Shown: in pieces, positions 27,417-36,580 of the stretch | Position numbering within the stretch: position 1 is the stretch's first letter | Layout: each line of letters opens with the position of its first letter | Assembly (NCBI RefSeq): GCF_000455205.1 | Contig: NZ_AUWQ01000011.1 | Span: 1-64,000 of the forward strand | From: Mycobacterium sp. UM_CSW | Lineage (GTDB): Bacteria; Actinomycetota; Actinomycetes; Mycobacteriales; Mycobacteriaceae | Direction of reading: 5' to 3' | Length of the DNA stretch: 64,000 bases | The notes under the pieces: model-generated | What the model saw: only the letters and a program-made list of their open reading frames with translations | Databases searched by the model: none | Told to the model about the DNA's origin: nothing | Program-made: the position numbers and the translations under genes

Positions 27417-29546
27417 ATGGACGAGCCCGAGGTAACCGCGCACAGCGCGCAAGTTCTCGACCCCGACGAGCCCGACGACGCACTGACGTTGGAGCGGCTA
27501 CGCGCCGATCCCCTCGTCGAGGTTGTCGACCGGCTCGATGCGCAACTGGCCAATCTGCGCAGCCTTCGGCCGGCACCGGATTCGGAGCTCCTCGGCGAGC
27601 CGAGCCGGTGGGCTTACTACCCCTGGCGGCGGACCGTCGTCGCGGTGCTGGGCCCGAAGGGGTTTCGGACGCTACGACTTGATCGCAACAGAAACAACAT
27701 CACCATTCGAGAACAGGCCCGGCTCCATTCGCTGACCATCGGCGTCGCCGGCCTGAGCGTCGGCCATGTCATCGCTCACACGCTGGCGCTACAGGGACTA
27801 TGTGGCAGGATTCGGCTGGCAGATTTCGATCATTTGGAACTGTCAAATCTGAATCGGGTGCCGGCCACCGTGTTCGATCTTGGGTTGAACAAGGCGCATG
27901 TGGCGGCACGCCGGATCGCCGAGCTTGATCCCTACCTCGCGGTGGACGTGTTCGACGCGGGACTCACCGCGAACAACCTCGACGCGTTCCTGGATGGACT
28001 CGACCTCGTTGTCGAGGAATGCGATTCGCTCGACATCAAGGTTGGCCTGCGCATGGCAGCGCGCGACCGGCGTCTCCCCGTGCTGATGGCAACAAGCGAT
28101 CGCGGCAGGGTCGACGTTGAACGCTTCGATCAAGACCCTGACCGTCCAATCCTGCACGGGCTGCTGGGCGACCTGGACATCGAGCTGCTGCCGGGCATGA
28201 GCATCCGGGAAAAAATTCCTTACATGCTCCGTTACGACGAAGCCGATCGGGTATCGCCCCGCACTGCCGCATCACTTCTCGAGATCGACCGATCGGTCTC
28301 GACCTGGCCTCAGCTGGCATCCGACGTCATCGTCGGCGCTTCGGCCCTAGCCGAAGCCGTACGCAGAATCGGGCTGGGCGAAGAACTGAGATCGGGTCGA
28401 TGCCGCATCGACATGGGCTGGGAACTCGATCAACTCGACGAAGTCGAGCCGGCCCACCGTCGCCCCGAGCCCGACGACGGACATGGCAGCGACGCAGCCC
28501 CTTCGATGGTCAGCGATCCTATTGTCGCTGCCGCGCTGCGCGCCCCCTCGGGCGGAAACAGCCAGCCATGGCGTATCGACGCAAACCCGACCAAACTAAC
28601 CATAAGCGTTGCGCCGGAACATACTTCAACCATGGACGTGGGGTTCCGCGGCAGCGCTGTCGCATTGGGCGCAGCCCTTTACAACGTCAGGATCGCCGCC
28701 GCCGCCCGCGGGGTGCTCGGGCCGGTGAGCGTCTCCGAAGACGTAGCCGGCTCTCCCCTACAGGCCGGGATCGACTTCGGAAACGGTAACGACCCCGCCC
28801 TCGCCGACCTTTACGAACCGATGCTCGCACGCGAGACCAATCGCCATCGCGGAACGCGTCAACCACTCGACGACCAGACGATCAAGTTGCTCTCGACCGC
28901 GGCAGAGCGGGAGGGCGCGCGTCTGCACCTGCTCACCGAGCGGGACGACCTTTCGCGGGCCGCAACGGTTTTCGGTGCAGCCGACCGAATCCGGTACTTG
29001 ACACCGCAGCTGCACAAAGAGATGTTTTCGGAACTGCGCTGGCCCGGTGACCCTGATCCCGACGTCGGTATCGAGGTGCTCAGCCTCGAACTCGACGACA
29101 GCGACTTGGCACTATTTGATGTCGTCCGGCGTCCCGACGTGATGGCTTGCCTTGCGGACTGGAACGCCGGCAGCGCGCTGGGCGACGGCATGCGCGACCA
29201 AGTCCTCGACAGCTCGGCACTGGCGGTGATCACCGTGACCGGGGAGCGTCTTACCGACTACGCCCGCGGTGGATCAGCCGTCGAGGCGGTATGGATCCTC
29301 GCGCAGCGCGAGGGCCTCGCCGTCCGGCCGTTGTCGCCGGTCTTCTTGCACGCTCGAAACGCTGACGATCTCCACGAGTTATCCGCCGACTTTGCCAGCG
29401 AATTGCAGCAATTGCAAAGCGATTTCGTCCGCCTTACCGCGACCGGTCCCGAGGAATCGATCGTGCTGGTCTTGCGGTTGACCACCGCACCACCTGCGTC
29501 GCGACCGAGTCGCCGCAGTCTGAGCCGACTCCGTTCCCGGCGGTAG
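27417..29546 (+). CDS. ThiF/E1-like - nitroreductase fusion (MoeY-like)
   Basis: 709 aa with two enzymatic domains. Residues about 100-330 are an E1/ThiF adenylation domain: nucleotide loop GVAGLSVG (109-116), Asp136/Asp138 in ADFD, SNLNR (143-147), Lys159 and Asp203. The adenylation residues are present, but no CxxC zinc pairs are seen. Residues about 366-700 are a flavin nitroreductase-like domain with RAPSGGNSQPWR (375-386), close in type to the Acg family. The architecture and length recall Rv1355c (annotated moeY), which in M. tuberculosis I remember next to the GGDEF-EAL gene Rv1354c; here a GGDEF-EAL gene also lies nearby. It could activate a carboxylate and oxidise or reduce the product. 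The molybdopterin label is unproven. The ATG at 27417 is preferred. Confidence 0.8.
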   Translation: MDEPEVTAHSAQVLDPDEPDDALTLERLRADPLVEVVDRLDAQLANLRSLRPAPDSELLGEPSRWAYYPWRRTVVAVLGPKGFRTLRLDRNRNNITIREQARLHSLTIGVAGLSVGHVIAHTLALQGLCGRIRLADFDHLELSNLNRVPATVFDLGLNKAHVAARRIAELDPYLAVDVFDAGLTANNLDAFLDGLDLVVEECDSLDIKVGLRMAARDRRLPVLMATSDRGRVDVERFDQDPDRPILHGLLGDLDIELLPGMSIREKIPYMLRYDEADRVSPRTAASLLEIDRSVSTWPQLASDVIVGASALAEAVRRIGLGEELRSGRCRIDMGWELDQLDEVEPAHRRPEPDDGHGSDAAPSMVSDPIVAAALRAPSGGNSQPWRIDANPTKLTISVAPEHTSTMDVGFRGSAVALGAALYNVRIAAAARGVLGPVSVSEDVAGSPLQAGIDFGNGNDPALADLYEPMLARETNRHRGTRQPLDDQTIKLLSTAAEREGARLHLLTERDDLSRAATVFGAADRIRYLTPQLHKEMFSELRWPGDPDPDVGIEVLSLELDDSDLALFDVVRRPDVMACLADWNAGSALGDGMRDQVLDSSALAVITVTGERLTDYARGGSAVEAVWILAQREGLAVRPLSPVFLHARNADDLHELSADFASELQQLQSDFVRLTATGPEESIVLVLRLTTAPPASRPSRRSLSRLRSRR

Positions 29547-29551
29547 CCGAC

Positions 29552-30421
29552 TCAGAACGGCTTTGCGGTGAATCCCCAGCGCAACAAGGCCGACTCGCGG
29601 CGGGCCGCCCCGCGTAACCGGGCATCATGCGTGCCGGTCAGAGCGTTCGGTTTGCCGCGCGCACCGAACATCCAGTACGCCTGCAGATAGGGCAACGGTG
29701 TCGAATGACCGCAGTGCATTCCTTGCAGTCCAGCCGCGGCAAGCTCTTTCGAGAGCTCGGCGATGGTGAACGCCGCCGCCTCGCTTGCGATTGCGTCTTT
29801 TCGCAAGACAGCCGGCGAGTCGGGGTCTGCGATCGCGAGCATGTTGGGGGCGGCTGTCGGGTCCCGTAGGCGCTGGAAATCGGAGATCCATACCGCGGCC
29901 CCGCTGTCGCTTTGGATAGCAGCGATCTGTCCGAGTGCACCGCGCAAAGAGACGAAATCCGGCAGCTGATGCAGCGTCCACATGCAGGAGATCGCGTCCC
30001 ACGGAGCCGTTGAAATCCGTCCTGGCAGCGCGGTGATGTCCTCGCGCAGCAGTTCGACACGTTCGCCTAGACCTTCAGCGTCGAACAGCTCGCGCGCCGT
30101 GGACAGCATGTTGGGGGCCAGATCGACGGCGGTCGCCCGGACATCGGGCCGTCGGCGCAGGACGGCGCTGAGCGCACGGCCCGAGCCGACGCCGAGATCC
30201 AACAGCGCGCCGCCTGGTGGAAGGAGCGCATCGAGCGCACGGGCGCAGAAGTCGTATATCGCGACTATCCCTGGGTTGGACGCGCCGCCGGTGTGGAACT
30301 GGGCGACGGATTCCGGATCGTCCACCACCATTGGCTCGGGAATGCGCTCGCGCCCCGCGGGATGGAAGCGCTCGCGCAAAACGACGCCGGGTACCCGCCA
30401 CATCGGCCGAATTCTCTTCAC
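29552..30421 (-). CDS. Class I SAM-dependent methyltransferase
   Basis: 289 aa. SAM motif I is LLDLGVGSGRA (near residue 73), with the acidic motif II residue in AVDLAPNM and a motif III region LREDITALP. The C-terminal third is unlike common families, so the substrate is unknown. The GTG at 30421 has GAGAGG six bases upstream; TTG 30427 and ATG 30403 are alternatives. Its stop lies 5 bp from the convergent stop of the ThiF-nitroreductase gene. Confidence 0.75.
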   Translation of the reverse strand: MKRIRPMWRVPGVVLRERFHPAGRERIPEPMVVDDPESVAQFHTGGASNPGIVAIYDFCARALDALLPPGGALLDLGVGSGRALSAVLRRRPDVRATAVDLAPNMLSTARELFDAEGLGERVELLREDITALPGRISTAPWDAISCMWTLHQLPDFVSLRGALGQIAAIQSDSGAAVWISDFQRLRDPTAAPNMLAIADPDSPAVLRKDAIASEAAAFTIAELSKELAAAGLQGMHCGHSTPLPYLQAYWMFGARGKPNALTGTHDARLRGAARRESALLRWGFTAKPF

Positions 30422-30629
30422 CCTCAACCTCTCATGGAGTCCGCGTCATCGATTTCGAGCCGCACTGTCATACATGATTATGAACTCGACACATGTTCTC
30501 CACTGGCCGCACGTGGTCTTTCGATCTTCGGAAAAGACGTTAAGGACTTGCCCGGTCACCCGGGATCGGTAAGCTTTGCCTGCGCGGTCCTTTGATCGAG
30601 ATAGGAAACGTTGTCCGCGGGAGGTAGGC

Positions 30630-32000
30630 GTGGTTCAGACCCTTGCGAGTGACGGACTCAAATCTTTACCGCTGCCGCCGGTGAATCCCATGCCCTATCG
30701 GCAGCGTCTTGCGGCGGTGCGGGAATTCAGCACGGGTACCGAACGGCTGCGTGATGCCGGCGGGCGAGTGTCCTTTTTCAGGTTAGGTCCGCGATGGCTG
30801 ATGCCGCCGATTGTGTTGGCAACATCTCCGGAGGCTATTCGCGACATCCTCAGCACCAAAGATGATTCCGTCGACAAGACGACCCCGGTCTTCGAGCAGG
30901 TGCGCCACATCATCGGGGCCAGCCTTACTGATCTTCCCTTCGAGCCGTGGAAGTCACGTCGGCGCACCCTGCAGCCGGTGTTCACCAAGCAGCGTGTGAA
31001 CGAGTTCGGCGGCCACATGGAGCAGGCAGCACAGTCCGTGAGCCAGGGGTGGCGCGAGGATGCCGTGATCGATTTGGACGCCGAGTGCCGCACGATCACG
31101 CTGCGCGCGCTTGGCCGGTCGGTGCTCGGGCTCGACCTGGAACAACGCGCCGACGAGGTTGTTGAGCCGCTGCGGGTGGCGTTGGCCTACGCGGTCAGGC
31201 GCGCGACGAGCCCGCTACGCGCCCCGCGCTGGTTGCCCACTCCCGCGCGTCAGCGCGCGCGAGCGGCAAGCGCGAAACTTCATGCCCTGACGCAGGAGAT
31301 TTTGCGCGACTGTCGCGCCGATCCGACGCGAGTCGCACCACTGGTCCACGCTCTCATCGCCGCCGAGGATCCAGAGACCGGAAAACGATTGACTGATGAA
31401 GAGATTTGCGACGAACTGGTCATGTTTCTCTTCGCCGGCCACGACACCACAACCACGGCGTTGACGTATGCATTGTGGGCGCTGGGACACCACCCCGACT
31501 GTCAGGACCGCGTCGCGGCAGAAGTCGCGGCACTGCCGGATCGGCCGCTGACGTCCGACGACATGCCGCGGCTGGGCTATACGGTCCAGGTCATCCGGGA
31601 ATCGCTTCGCCTGTGCCCCCCGGCGCCCACTGGTACACGTATGGCGTGCCGGGACGTGGAGGTCGGCGGTTACCGCGTGCCGAAGGGCACCATGCTCGTT
31701 GTCGGGAGGATGGCCGTACAGCGCGACCCGCAACTCTGGGAGGACCCGCTCCGATTCGATCCCGACCGGTTCAGCCCTGAGAACTTCAAGGCGCTCAACC
31801 GTTGGCAATATGTGCCATTTGGCGGCGGACCGCGCTCGTGCATTGGCGACCATTTCGCCATGCTCGAAGTGACCCTCGCCTTGGCGACGCTCATCCGCGG
31901 GTTCGAAATCCGCTCTCTCGACGACGAATTTCCGCTTGCATTGCACTTCACGATGATTGCCGGTGGTCCGATTCCTGCCCGTGTTCGACCGCGTCGCTAG
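30630..32000 (+). CDS. Cytochrome P450
   Basis: 456 aa monooxygenase. Visible are the I-helix oxygen-activation motif AGHDTTTT (near residue 270), the K-helix ExxR in RESLR, the PERF-type segment DPDRFSPENF, and the haem loop FGGGPRSC with the axial Cys at about residue 404. A hydrophobic N-terminal anchor is absent, so the enzyme is soluble. GTG at 30630 has GGGAGG six bases upstream. The substrate is unknown. It lies in the accessory block next to two methyltransferases; no ferredoxin or reductase gene is adjacent. Confidence 0.93.
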   Translation: MVQTLASDGLKSLPLPPVNPMPYRQRLAAVREFSTGTERLRDAGGRVSFFRLGPRWLMPPIVLATSPEAIRDILSTKDDSVDKTTPVFEQVRHIIGASLTDLPFEPWKSRRRTLQPVFTKQRVNEFGGHMEQAAQSVSQGWREDAVIDLDAECRTITLRALGRSVLGLDLEQRADEVVEPLRVALAYAVRRATSPLRAPRWLPTPARQRARAASAKLHALTQEILRDCRADPTRVAPLVHALIAAEDPETGKRLTDEEICDELVMFLFAGHDTTTTALTYALWALGHHPDCQDRVAAEVAALPDRPLTSDDMPRLGYTVQVIRESLRLCPPAPTGTRMACRDVEVGGYRVPKGTMLVVGRMAVQRDPQLWEDPLRFDPDRFSPENFKALNRWQYVPFGGGPRSCIGDHFAMLEVTLALATLIRGFEIRSLDDEFPLALHFTMIAGGPIPARVRPRR

Positions 32001-32514
32001 CGGTATCCGGCGCCAAGGCGTATCGACGGCTTGGGAACAACGATAGGGCGCGGCCACACCTGATCACCGACAAAAACGCTATCGCCTGTGCAGCAACGAT
32101 TCTGGCCCGAGCACTCCGCAGCCGCGACGGTGGCACACATGCACGGCTGCGGCGCTGCCCTGGACCTGACACGATCTCCGAGCTGCGCCGCCGGAAATCA
32201 AGCCCGTCGGCGCGAGACAGTGGGCGCCGCCCAAATGTCACGGTCCACCTGGCACAACAGCCGTAGCAGAGCGCTCGGTCGGTAATACACATATGTTGAA
32301 CAGTCCGCGCCGGCTGTAATGGCTGTCACCGAGCAGCAGCGTGGAATCAGGCGACCGGGGTGCGGCGACCGTCCCATCGGGGCGATCTGGCCCGGCTGCC
32401 TGCGGTAAACCGGGTCGGGGCGCGCATGGATCTGCCAGTGTGATTCCACACAGACGCGTGACGCGGCAAACAAAAACTGCCTCCGCGCACTAGTAACAGC
32501 TACGGTAAGGGCAA
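32001..32514. other. 514-bp spacer, no gene seen
   Basis: Between the P450 and GGDEF-EAL genes. No ORF has codon use or similarity that supports a gene, and no tRNA or riboswitch was recognised. A TACGGT -10-like hexamer at 32501-32506 sits 8 bp before the next ATG. Confidence 0.5.
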
Positions 32515-34422
32515 ATGTCGGGCACCTTGGACTACTTGGTCACTGCGGCCGCCGCCGAGTTGATGGCGGCCACCGCGGCTGACTCGGCCGCAGTCAGCGA
32601 ACGAGTGCTCGGCAACCTGGTTCGCGACTTGGGCGTCGATTTCAGCTTCCTGCGACACAACGACCACACCATCCGCGCCACGATCCTCATCGCCGAATTC
32701 CCGCCCCGCAATGCCGACCCGGACCCGATTGGCATAGTGCATTTCGCCGACGCCGACTCGATCTTCGCTCGGGCCGAACACCTCAAGGCGCCAGACGTGA
32801 TGCGGCCCCGGCCGGACAACGCCGACTATCAACACAACATTGAAGAGGGCACCGGTGCTCCTACCGTCTCCCTCGCCGCCGTTCCGCTGCTATCCGGCGA
32901 CGTCACCACCGGCACGCTAGCCTTCGGCAAGCTCGGAGACCGCGAATGGCTACCGGAAGAACTCAACGCCCTGCAAGCCATCGCCGCGCTGTTCGCCCAG
33001 CTGCAGGGCCGCACCGTCGCAGAAGAACGACTCCACTATCTCGCCGAACACGATGACCTCACCGGCCTGCTCAACCGCAGGGCGCTGATCGAGTACCTGG
33101 ACCAGCGGCTGGCCGCGGGGCAGCCCGGTCCGGTCTCGGTGGTGTTCATCGCCTTGGACCGCTTCAAGGTCATCAACGACCACCTGGGTCAAAACGCCGG
33201 CGACCGGTTCATCGAGGCCTTCGCCCAACTGGTGCGCGAGGCCACGGACATTCCGGCGGCCATCGCCCGTTTCGGCGGTGACGAGTTCGTCGTCGTACCC
33301 ACGACACCAATGGACATCGAGGCCGCCGAAGTGTTTGCCCAATCGCTGCACGACCTCGTCCACAAGCAGGTCGTGATCGACGATGAGCTGCTCACCCGTA
33401 CGGTCAGCATTGGCGTCACGTCGGCTCTACCCGGGCAGGACAGCACCTCGGACGTGCTGCGCCGGGTCGACCAGGCCCTCCGGTCGGCGAAAAGTTCCGG
33501 CGGCGACAGGGTCGTCACTTTCAGCCCGGAAATGTTGAGAACGAACATGATCCGCAACGACATCGAACTGCACCTGGAAGGGATGGTCGACAGCCGTACT
33601 GGCGCCATGGTGCTCCATTACCTTCCGGAGTTCGACATGCGAACCGGTGAGATCCTCGGCACCGAGGCGCTAATCCGTTGGCAACACCCCACTCTCGGAC
33701 TGTTGATGCCCGATTCGTTCATCCAGGTGGTCGAATCGATCAACCTGGGCGCCAAACTCGGCCGTCTCGTAATGCGTGCGGCGTGTGCGCAGTTCGGGCT
33801 TTGGCAGTCACGCGACGTCGGGCGCGGTGCGGTGTTGCGCATCAACGTATCGCCCGTGCAGCTCGTCACCGATGGCATCGTCGACACGGTCGCGACCACA
33901 CTCAACGAGTTCGGCCTCGACCCGCAGACGGTATGCCTGGAGATCACCGAAAGCGTGGTGGTCCAAGACATCGATGCCACACGCAAGACGCTCTTCAGAT
34001 TGAAGGAGATCGGGGTACAGATCGCCATCGATGACTTCGGCACCGGCTACAGCGTGCTGACGTATCTGAAATCGCTGCCCGTCGACACGCTCAAGATCGA
34101 CAAGGGGTTTGTCCGTAATCTCGACACCAACGCCGGCGACCTGGCGATCGTGCGCTCCACAATGGCCCTGGCCGATGCCTTCGGACTGAACGCCGTCGCC
34201 GAAGGCGTCGAAACCGTAGCCGCGGCCAAGACATTGCTCGGCCTGGGCTGCTACCGGGCGCAAGGCTTTCTGCTCTCCCGCCCGCTGGACAGCGCCGCGA
34301 TGGAGGCGCTGCTCGCCAAACGCGTCGTGCCGATGGACTTCTCCGACGGCGCGGCCACTGCACCGGATAAGGGCTCCGCCACCGAGAACGTAGTTGAGAT
34401 CCGCGGCAAGCAGAACTCTTGA
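32515..34422 (+). CDS. GAF-GGDEF-EAL protein, probable c-di-GMP phosphodiesterase
   Basis: 635 aa. Residues about 10-165 form a GAF-like sensor, 172-335 a GGDEF domain and 350-620 an EAL domain. GGDEF is intact at 254-258, but the first metal Asp of the DxDxFK motif is Ala213 (ALDRFK), and no RxxD inhibitory site precedes GGDEF. EAL (383-385), Asn in INVSP, EITES, DDFGTG (505-510), KIDKGFV, AEGVET and RAQGF are all present. The balance favours c-di-GMP hydrolysis, with GGDEF as a possible GTP-binding regulatory domain. The architecture equals Rv1354c of M. tuberculosis. No membrane span. Confidence 0.9.
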   Translation: MSGTLDYLVTAAAAELMAATAADSAAVSERVLGNLVRDLGVDFSFLRHNDHTIRATILIAEFPPRNADPDPIGIVHFADADSIFARAEHLKAPDVMRPRPDNADYQHNIEEGTGAPTVSLAAVPLLSGDVTTGTLAFGKLGDREWLPEELNALQAIAALFAQLQGRTVAEERLHYLAEHDDLTGLLNRRALIEYLDQRLAAGQPGPVSVVFIALDRFKVINDHLGQNAGDRFIEAFAQLVREATDIPAAIARFGGDEFVVVPTTPMDIEAAEVFAQSLHDLVHKQVVIDDELLTRTVSIGVTSALPGQDSTSDVLRRVDQALRSAKSSGGDRVVTFSPEMLRTNMIRNDIELHLEGMVDSRTGAMVLHYLPEFDMRTGEILGTEALIRWQHPTLGLLMPDSFIQVVESINLGAKLGRLVMRAACAQFGLWQSRDVGRGAVLRINVSPVQLVTDGIVDTVATTLNEFGLDPQTVCLEITESVVVQDIDATRKTLFRLKEIGVQIAIDDFGTGYSVLTYLKSLPVDTLKIDKGFVRNLDTNAGDLAIVRSTMALADAFGLNAVAEGVETVAAAKTLLGLGCYRAQGFLLSRPLDSAAMEALLAKRVVPMDFSDGAATAPDKGSATENVVEIRGKQNS

Positions 34423-34429
34423 TCGGCGC

Positions 34430-35029
34430 TTACGCGCGCCGCTGAAACAGGTAGTAGCGCGACGGGTTCTTGTGGTCAAGCTCTCGTTCATCGCCCGCGG
34501 AGACCAGCGTCCAGCCCGGGGTAAATCGGCGCTCTATTTCGGCATGGTCGATGCCTGGCACACCGATCCTGCGGCCGGGAGGAAACGCGGCGATGTAGAG
34601 CCACGCGTCGGGCGCCGCCACAGCAGAGACTTCCCGGACGTAGGCGTCACGATCGGCGCCACTCATGTTGTGGATGCAGGCGTTGTCGACGATCAACTGA
34701 AAGCCCGCACCGATTCCGGCCCGACTCAATTGCGTCACGTCGGCGCGCACAAAGTTGACCGAAACATCGGCGGCGCGAGCTTTGGCGCGGGCCTTGTCGA
34801 GCGGCTTGGCCACATAGTCGACCGCAGTTACCTGCCAACCGTGCTGGGCGAGGTAAATCGCGCAGTCTCCGGTACCGCATCCGACATCGAGGGCCGATCC
34901 CGTGGACAGTCCGGCTTCGCCCGACGTTCCTTCGACCAGGTCTCGTAGACCCTGCCCGATCGGATGGCCCTCCCAGGGTGTGAAGCCGATGCGGTAGAAA
35001 ATCCGAAAGCGAGTGTGTCGCGAGGCCAT
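34430..35029 (-). CDS. Class I SAM-dependent methyltransferase
   Basis: 199 aa from the ATG at 35029 (MASRHTRFRIFYRIGFTPWEGHP). SAM motif I is ALDVGCGTGDCAIYLA; the next acidic residue is in VTAVDYVAKPL. Overall it resembles the thiopurine/TehB-like small-molecule methyltransferases. No clear ribosome binding site is seen before 35029; the frame is open to 35155, so a longer form with a TTG or GTG start is possible. Convergent with the GGDEF-EAL gene, 7 bp between stops. Confidence 0.75.
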   Translation of the reverse strand: MASRHTRFRIFYRIGFTPWEGHPIGQGLRDLVEGTSGEAGLSTGSALDVGCGTGDCAIYLAQHGWQVTAVDYVAKPLDKARAKARAADVSVNFVRADVTQLSRAGIGAGFQLIVDNACIHNMSGADRDAYVREVSAVAAPDAWLYIAAFPPGRRIGVPGIDHAEIERRFTPGWTLVSAGDERELDHKNPSRYYLFQRRA

Positions 35030-35250
35030 ACACGCAATGATCGCATTCGCGGCGAGCAGCCGCTCTCCGGCCCGGTAATCGCCACGCCTGACCGCCCTTT
35101 CGACGATCTCGAGGTCATTACCGGCAACGGTTCGTCGAATTCTGTGTAGCACCAACGAAAATAGATGCGCCGCGCCGTCGCCGTAGTCCCAACGTTGCCG
35201 CCAATGAGATCACCGTCGACGAGGACGTTCAGGCTGCGGCCCGATCTCTC

Positions 35251-35967
35251 CTAAGCCGAAATGCGACCGAGAATTTCGGCGTTGTGGGCGCACATCAGCT
35301 TGAATTGTTCGGGTTCGGCGTGCGTCGCGATGGTTCGGCGGTCCCACCACATCACTTTGGTGCGGTAGTCCTCGGTGGGATAGGCGGCCGCCGGTATGCC
35401 AGAGGCCACGACGCCGCCGGAGGATGCCCACTGCTCCAACACGTGAGCCGCTGCGGTGGCCATGATGAACTGGACATCCAGCATCGTCATCACCGGCAGT
35501 GCGTTACGCGCCAGCACCCGGGACAGCACCCGGCTGCTGTAATCCTGGGAATTGGTCCAAGCGCTTTTGACTTCGACAACGCCGAAGGGGATGCGGTTGG
35601 CGATCATATGGCTCAGCACGGCACGTCCCGGATTGCCGGCCCACTCGTCGAGCGCGTGGGACTGCTCGGGTGCGCGCAGGGGACCCACGAGGCGGTGACC
35701 GCCGACCACCCGGCCGTTTGGGTCGACCACGGCGAAGAACAGCGTCGTGTCGGCGCCATCCCGAATCGCGTCGAGATCGAGCACCCACTCCAAGCCGTGA
35801 CGACGGTAGCTGCGGACCGCGCCGTCCAGGTATTGCTCCCATAGGTCGGGCTCCGCCTGTGGCGTGGCCGCGGAGACCCAGCATCCTGTCGCCAGATCGC
35901 GCCAGCCTGTCCCGCCTTCCAACCACGGGCCGTGAATCGCCTGACCAGTGAGCTGAGCCGCTTCCAT
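35251..35967 (-). CDS. Unassigned protein, GNAT/LuxI-like acyltransferase candidate
   Basis: 238 aa, not firmly recognised. The segment FFAVVDPNGRVVGGHRLVGP (residues about 76-95) looks like the core strand-turn-strand of acyl-homoserine-lactone synthases and N-acyl amino acid synthases (GNAT fold). VEVKSAWTNSQDYSS follows where those families place catalytic residues, and a terminal YRTKVMWWDRRT segment is similar in style. The ATG at 35967 has AAGGGA six bases upstream; an upstream in-frame start at 36036 lacks a ribosome binding site. The upstream region is unusually AT-rich. If it is an acyltransferase, an acyl-CoA or acyl-ACP donor is expected; this is inference. Confidence 0.5.
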   Translation of the reverse strand: MEAAQLTGQAIHGPWLEGGTGWRDLATGCWVSAATPQAEPDLWEQYLDGAVRSYRRHGLEWVLDLDAIRDGADTTLFFAVVDPNGRVVGGHRLVGPLRAPEQSHALDEWAGNPGRAVLSHMIANRIPFGVVEVKSAWTNSQDYSSRVLSRVLARNALPVMTMLDVQFIMATAAAHVLEQWASSGGVVASGIPAAAYPTEDYRTKVMWWDRRTIATHAEPEQFKLMCAHNAEILGRISA

Positions 35968-36048
35968 TGGTATCCCTTCGCTTGTTAACCATGACGGCCC
36001 GACTATTTCGTCGGCGCGCTTTGAATTATTTCTCAAAATGTGTGCACG

Positions 36049-36070
36049 ATAAATAACCGACAGTATTTAT
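36049..36070. promoter_or_regulatory. ATAAATA-N8-TATTTAT inverted repeat
   Basis: Perfect 7-bp arms in an AT-rich island 82-103 bp upstream of the acyltransferase-like gene. AT-rich islands in mycobacteria are typical Lsr2 targets; binding here is inference. Confidence 0.35.
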
Positions 36071-36107
36071 TCTGTTGAGATCGTTTGTTGTGGCCAAACC
36101 GTTAGCG

Positions 36108-36121
36108 TTACCGATGAGTAA
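36108..36121. promoter_or_regulatory. Isolated TTAC-N6-GTAA match
   Basis: TTAC-CGATGA-GTAA, the same gapped palindrome as in the PE array. It overlaps a CCGAT-GAGTA-ATCGG palindrome. A single match in 64 kb could be chance. Confidence 0.25.
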
Positions 36122-36580
36122 TCGGCAACGAGCCGAAAGTTTGCGGTCGCTGATGCAGTATGGCCCCCTGTTAGTGGAAGCGGTAGTCACTCCGCCGGCC
36201 CCGTCCGGGTCGGCCCCGGCATTGGCCGCCGACCCGGGTCGGTCCGCAGGCTGTCATGACCTTCACTTACCGCAGCCAGGGCCGTTCCCACTCAGATGAT
36301 TCAACCGGACCGCCCTGGCGGCTCTACCTGTGGATTTCCTGTGCCGCGGCCGCCGGAGCGGCGCAGGTTTGCTAGCGCGGCCCGAGGTAATGGAGCGCGT
36401 TTTCCGACAACTTTCTTGCGTTTCCGGCGATTTCACGCGCACAGGCATGACGGCGACGAAGAAGCAAAATTCCACAGGCAAAGCGATTTTGCGGGATGAT
36501 GTTTGGCAACTGATCGCTTTTAGTCAGGCCGCGTCAGGTGGCTCTTCGCGGACCCCGGCCATGGGGGCAGACTCGACGTC

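Larger units (their letters stand above)
36037..36580. other. 544-bp AT-rich to mixed spacer, no gene seen
   Basis: The first 80 bp are strikingly AT-rich for this genome and contain ATAAATA-N8-TATTTAT (36049-36070). A TTAC-CGATGA-GTAA site (36108-36121) follows. Short ORFs in the rest have no recognisable similarity. It may be the right edge of the accessory block. Confidence 0.5.

Noticed and set aside
32341-32440. tRNA-like GC-rich stretch
   Set aside because: No T-arm consensus or acceptor pairing could be made.
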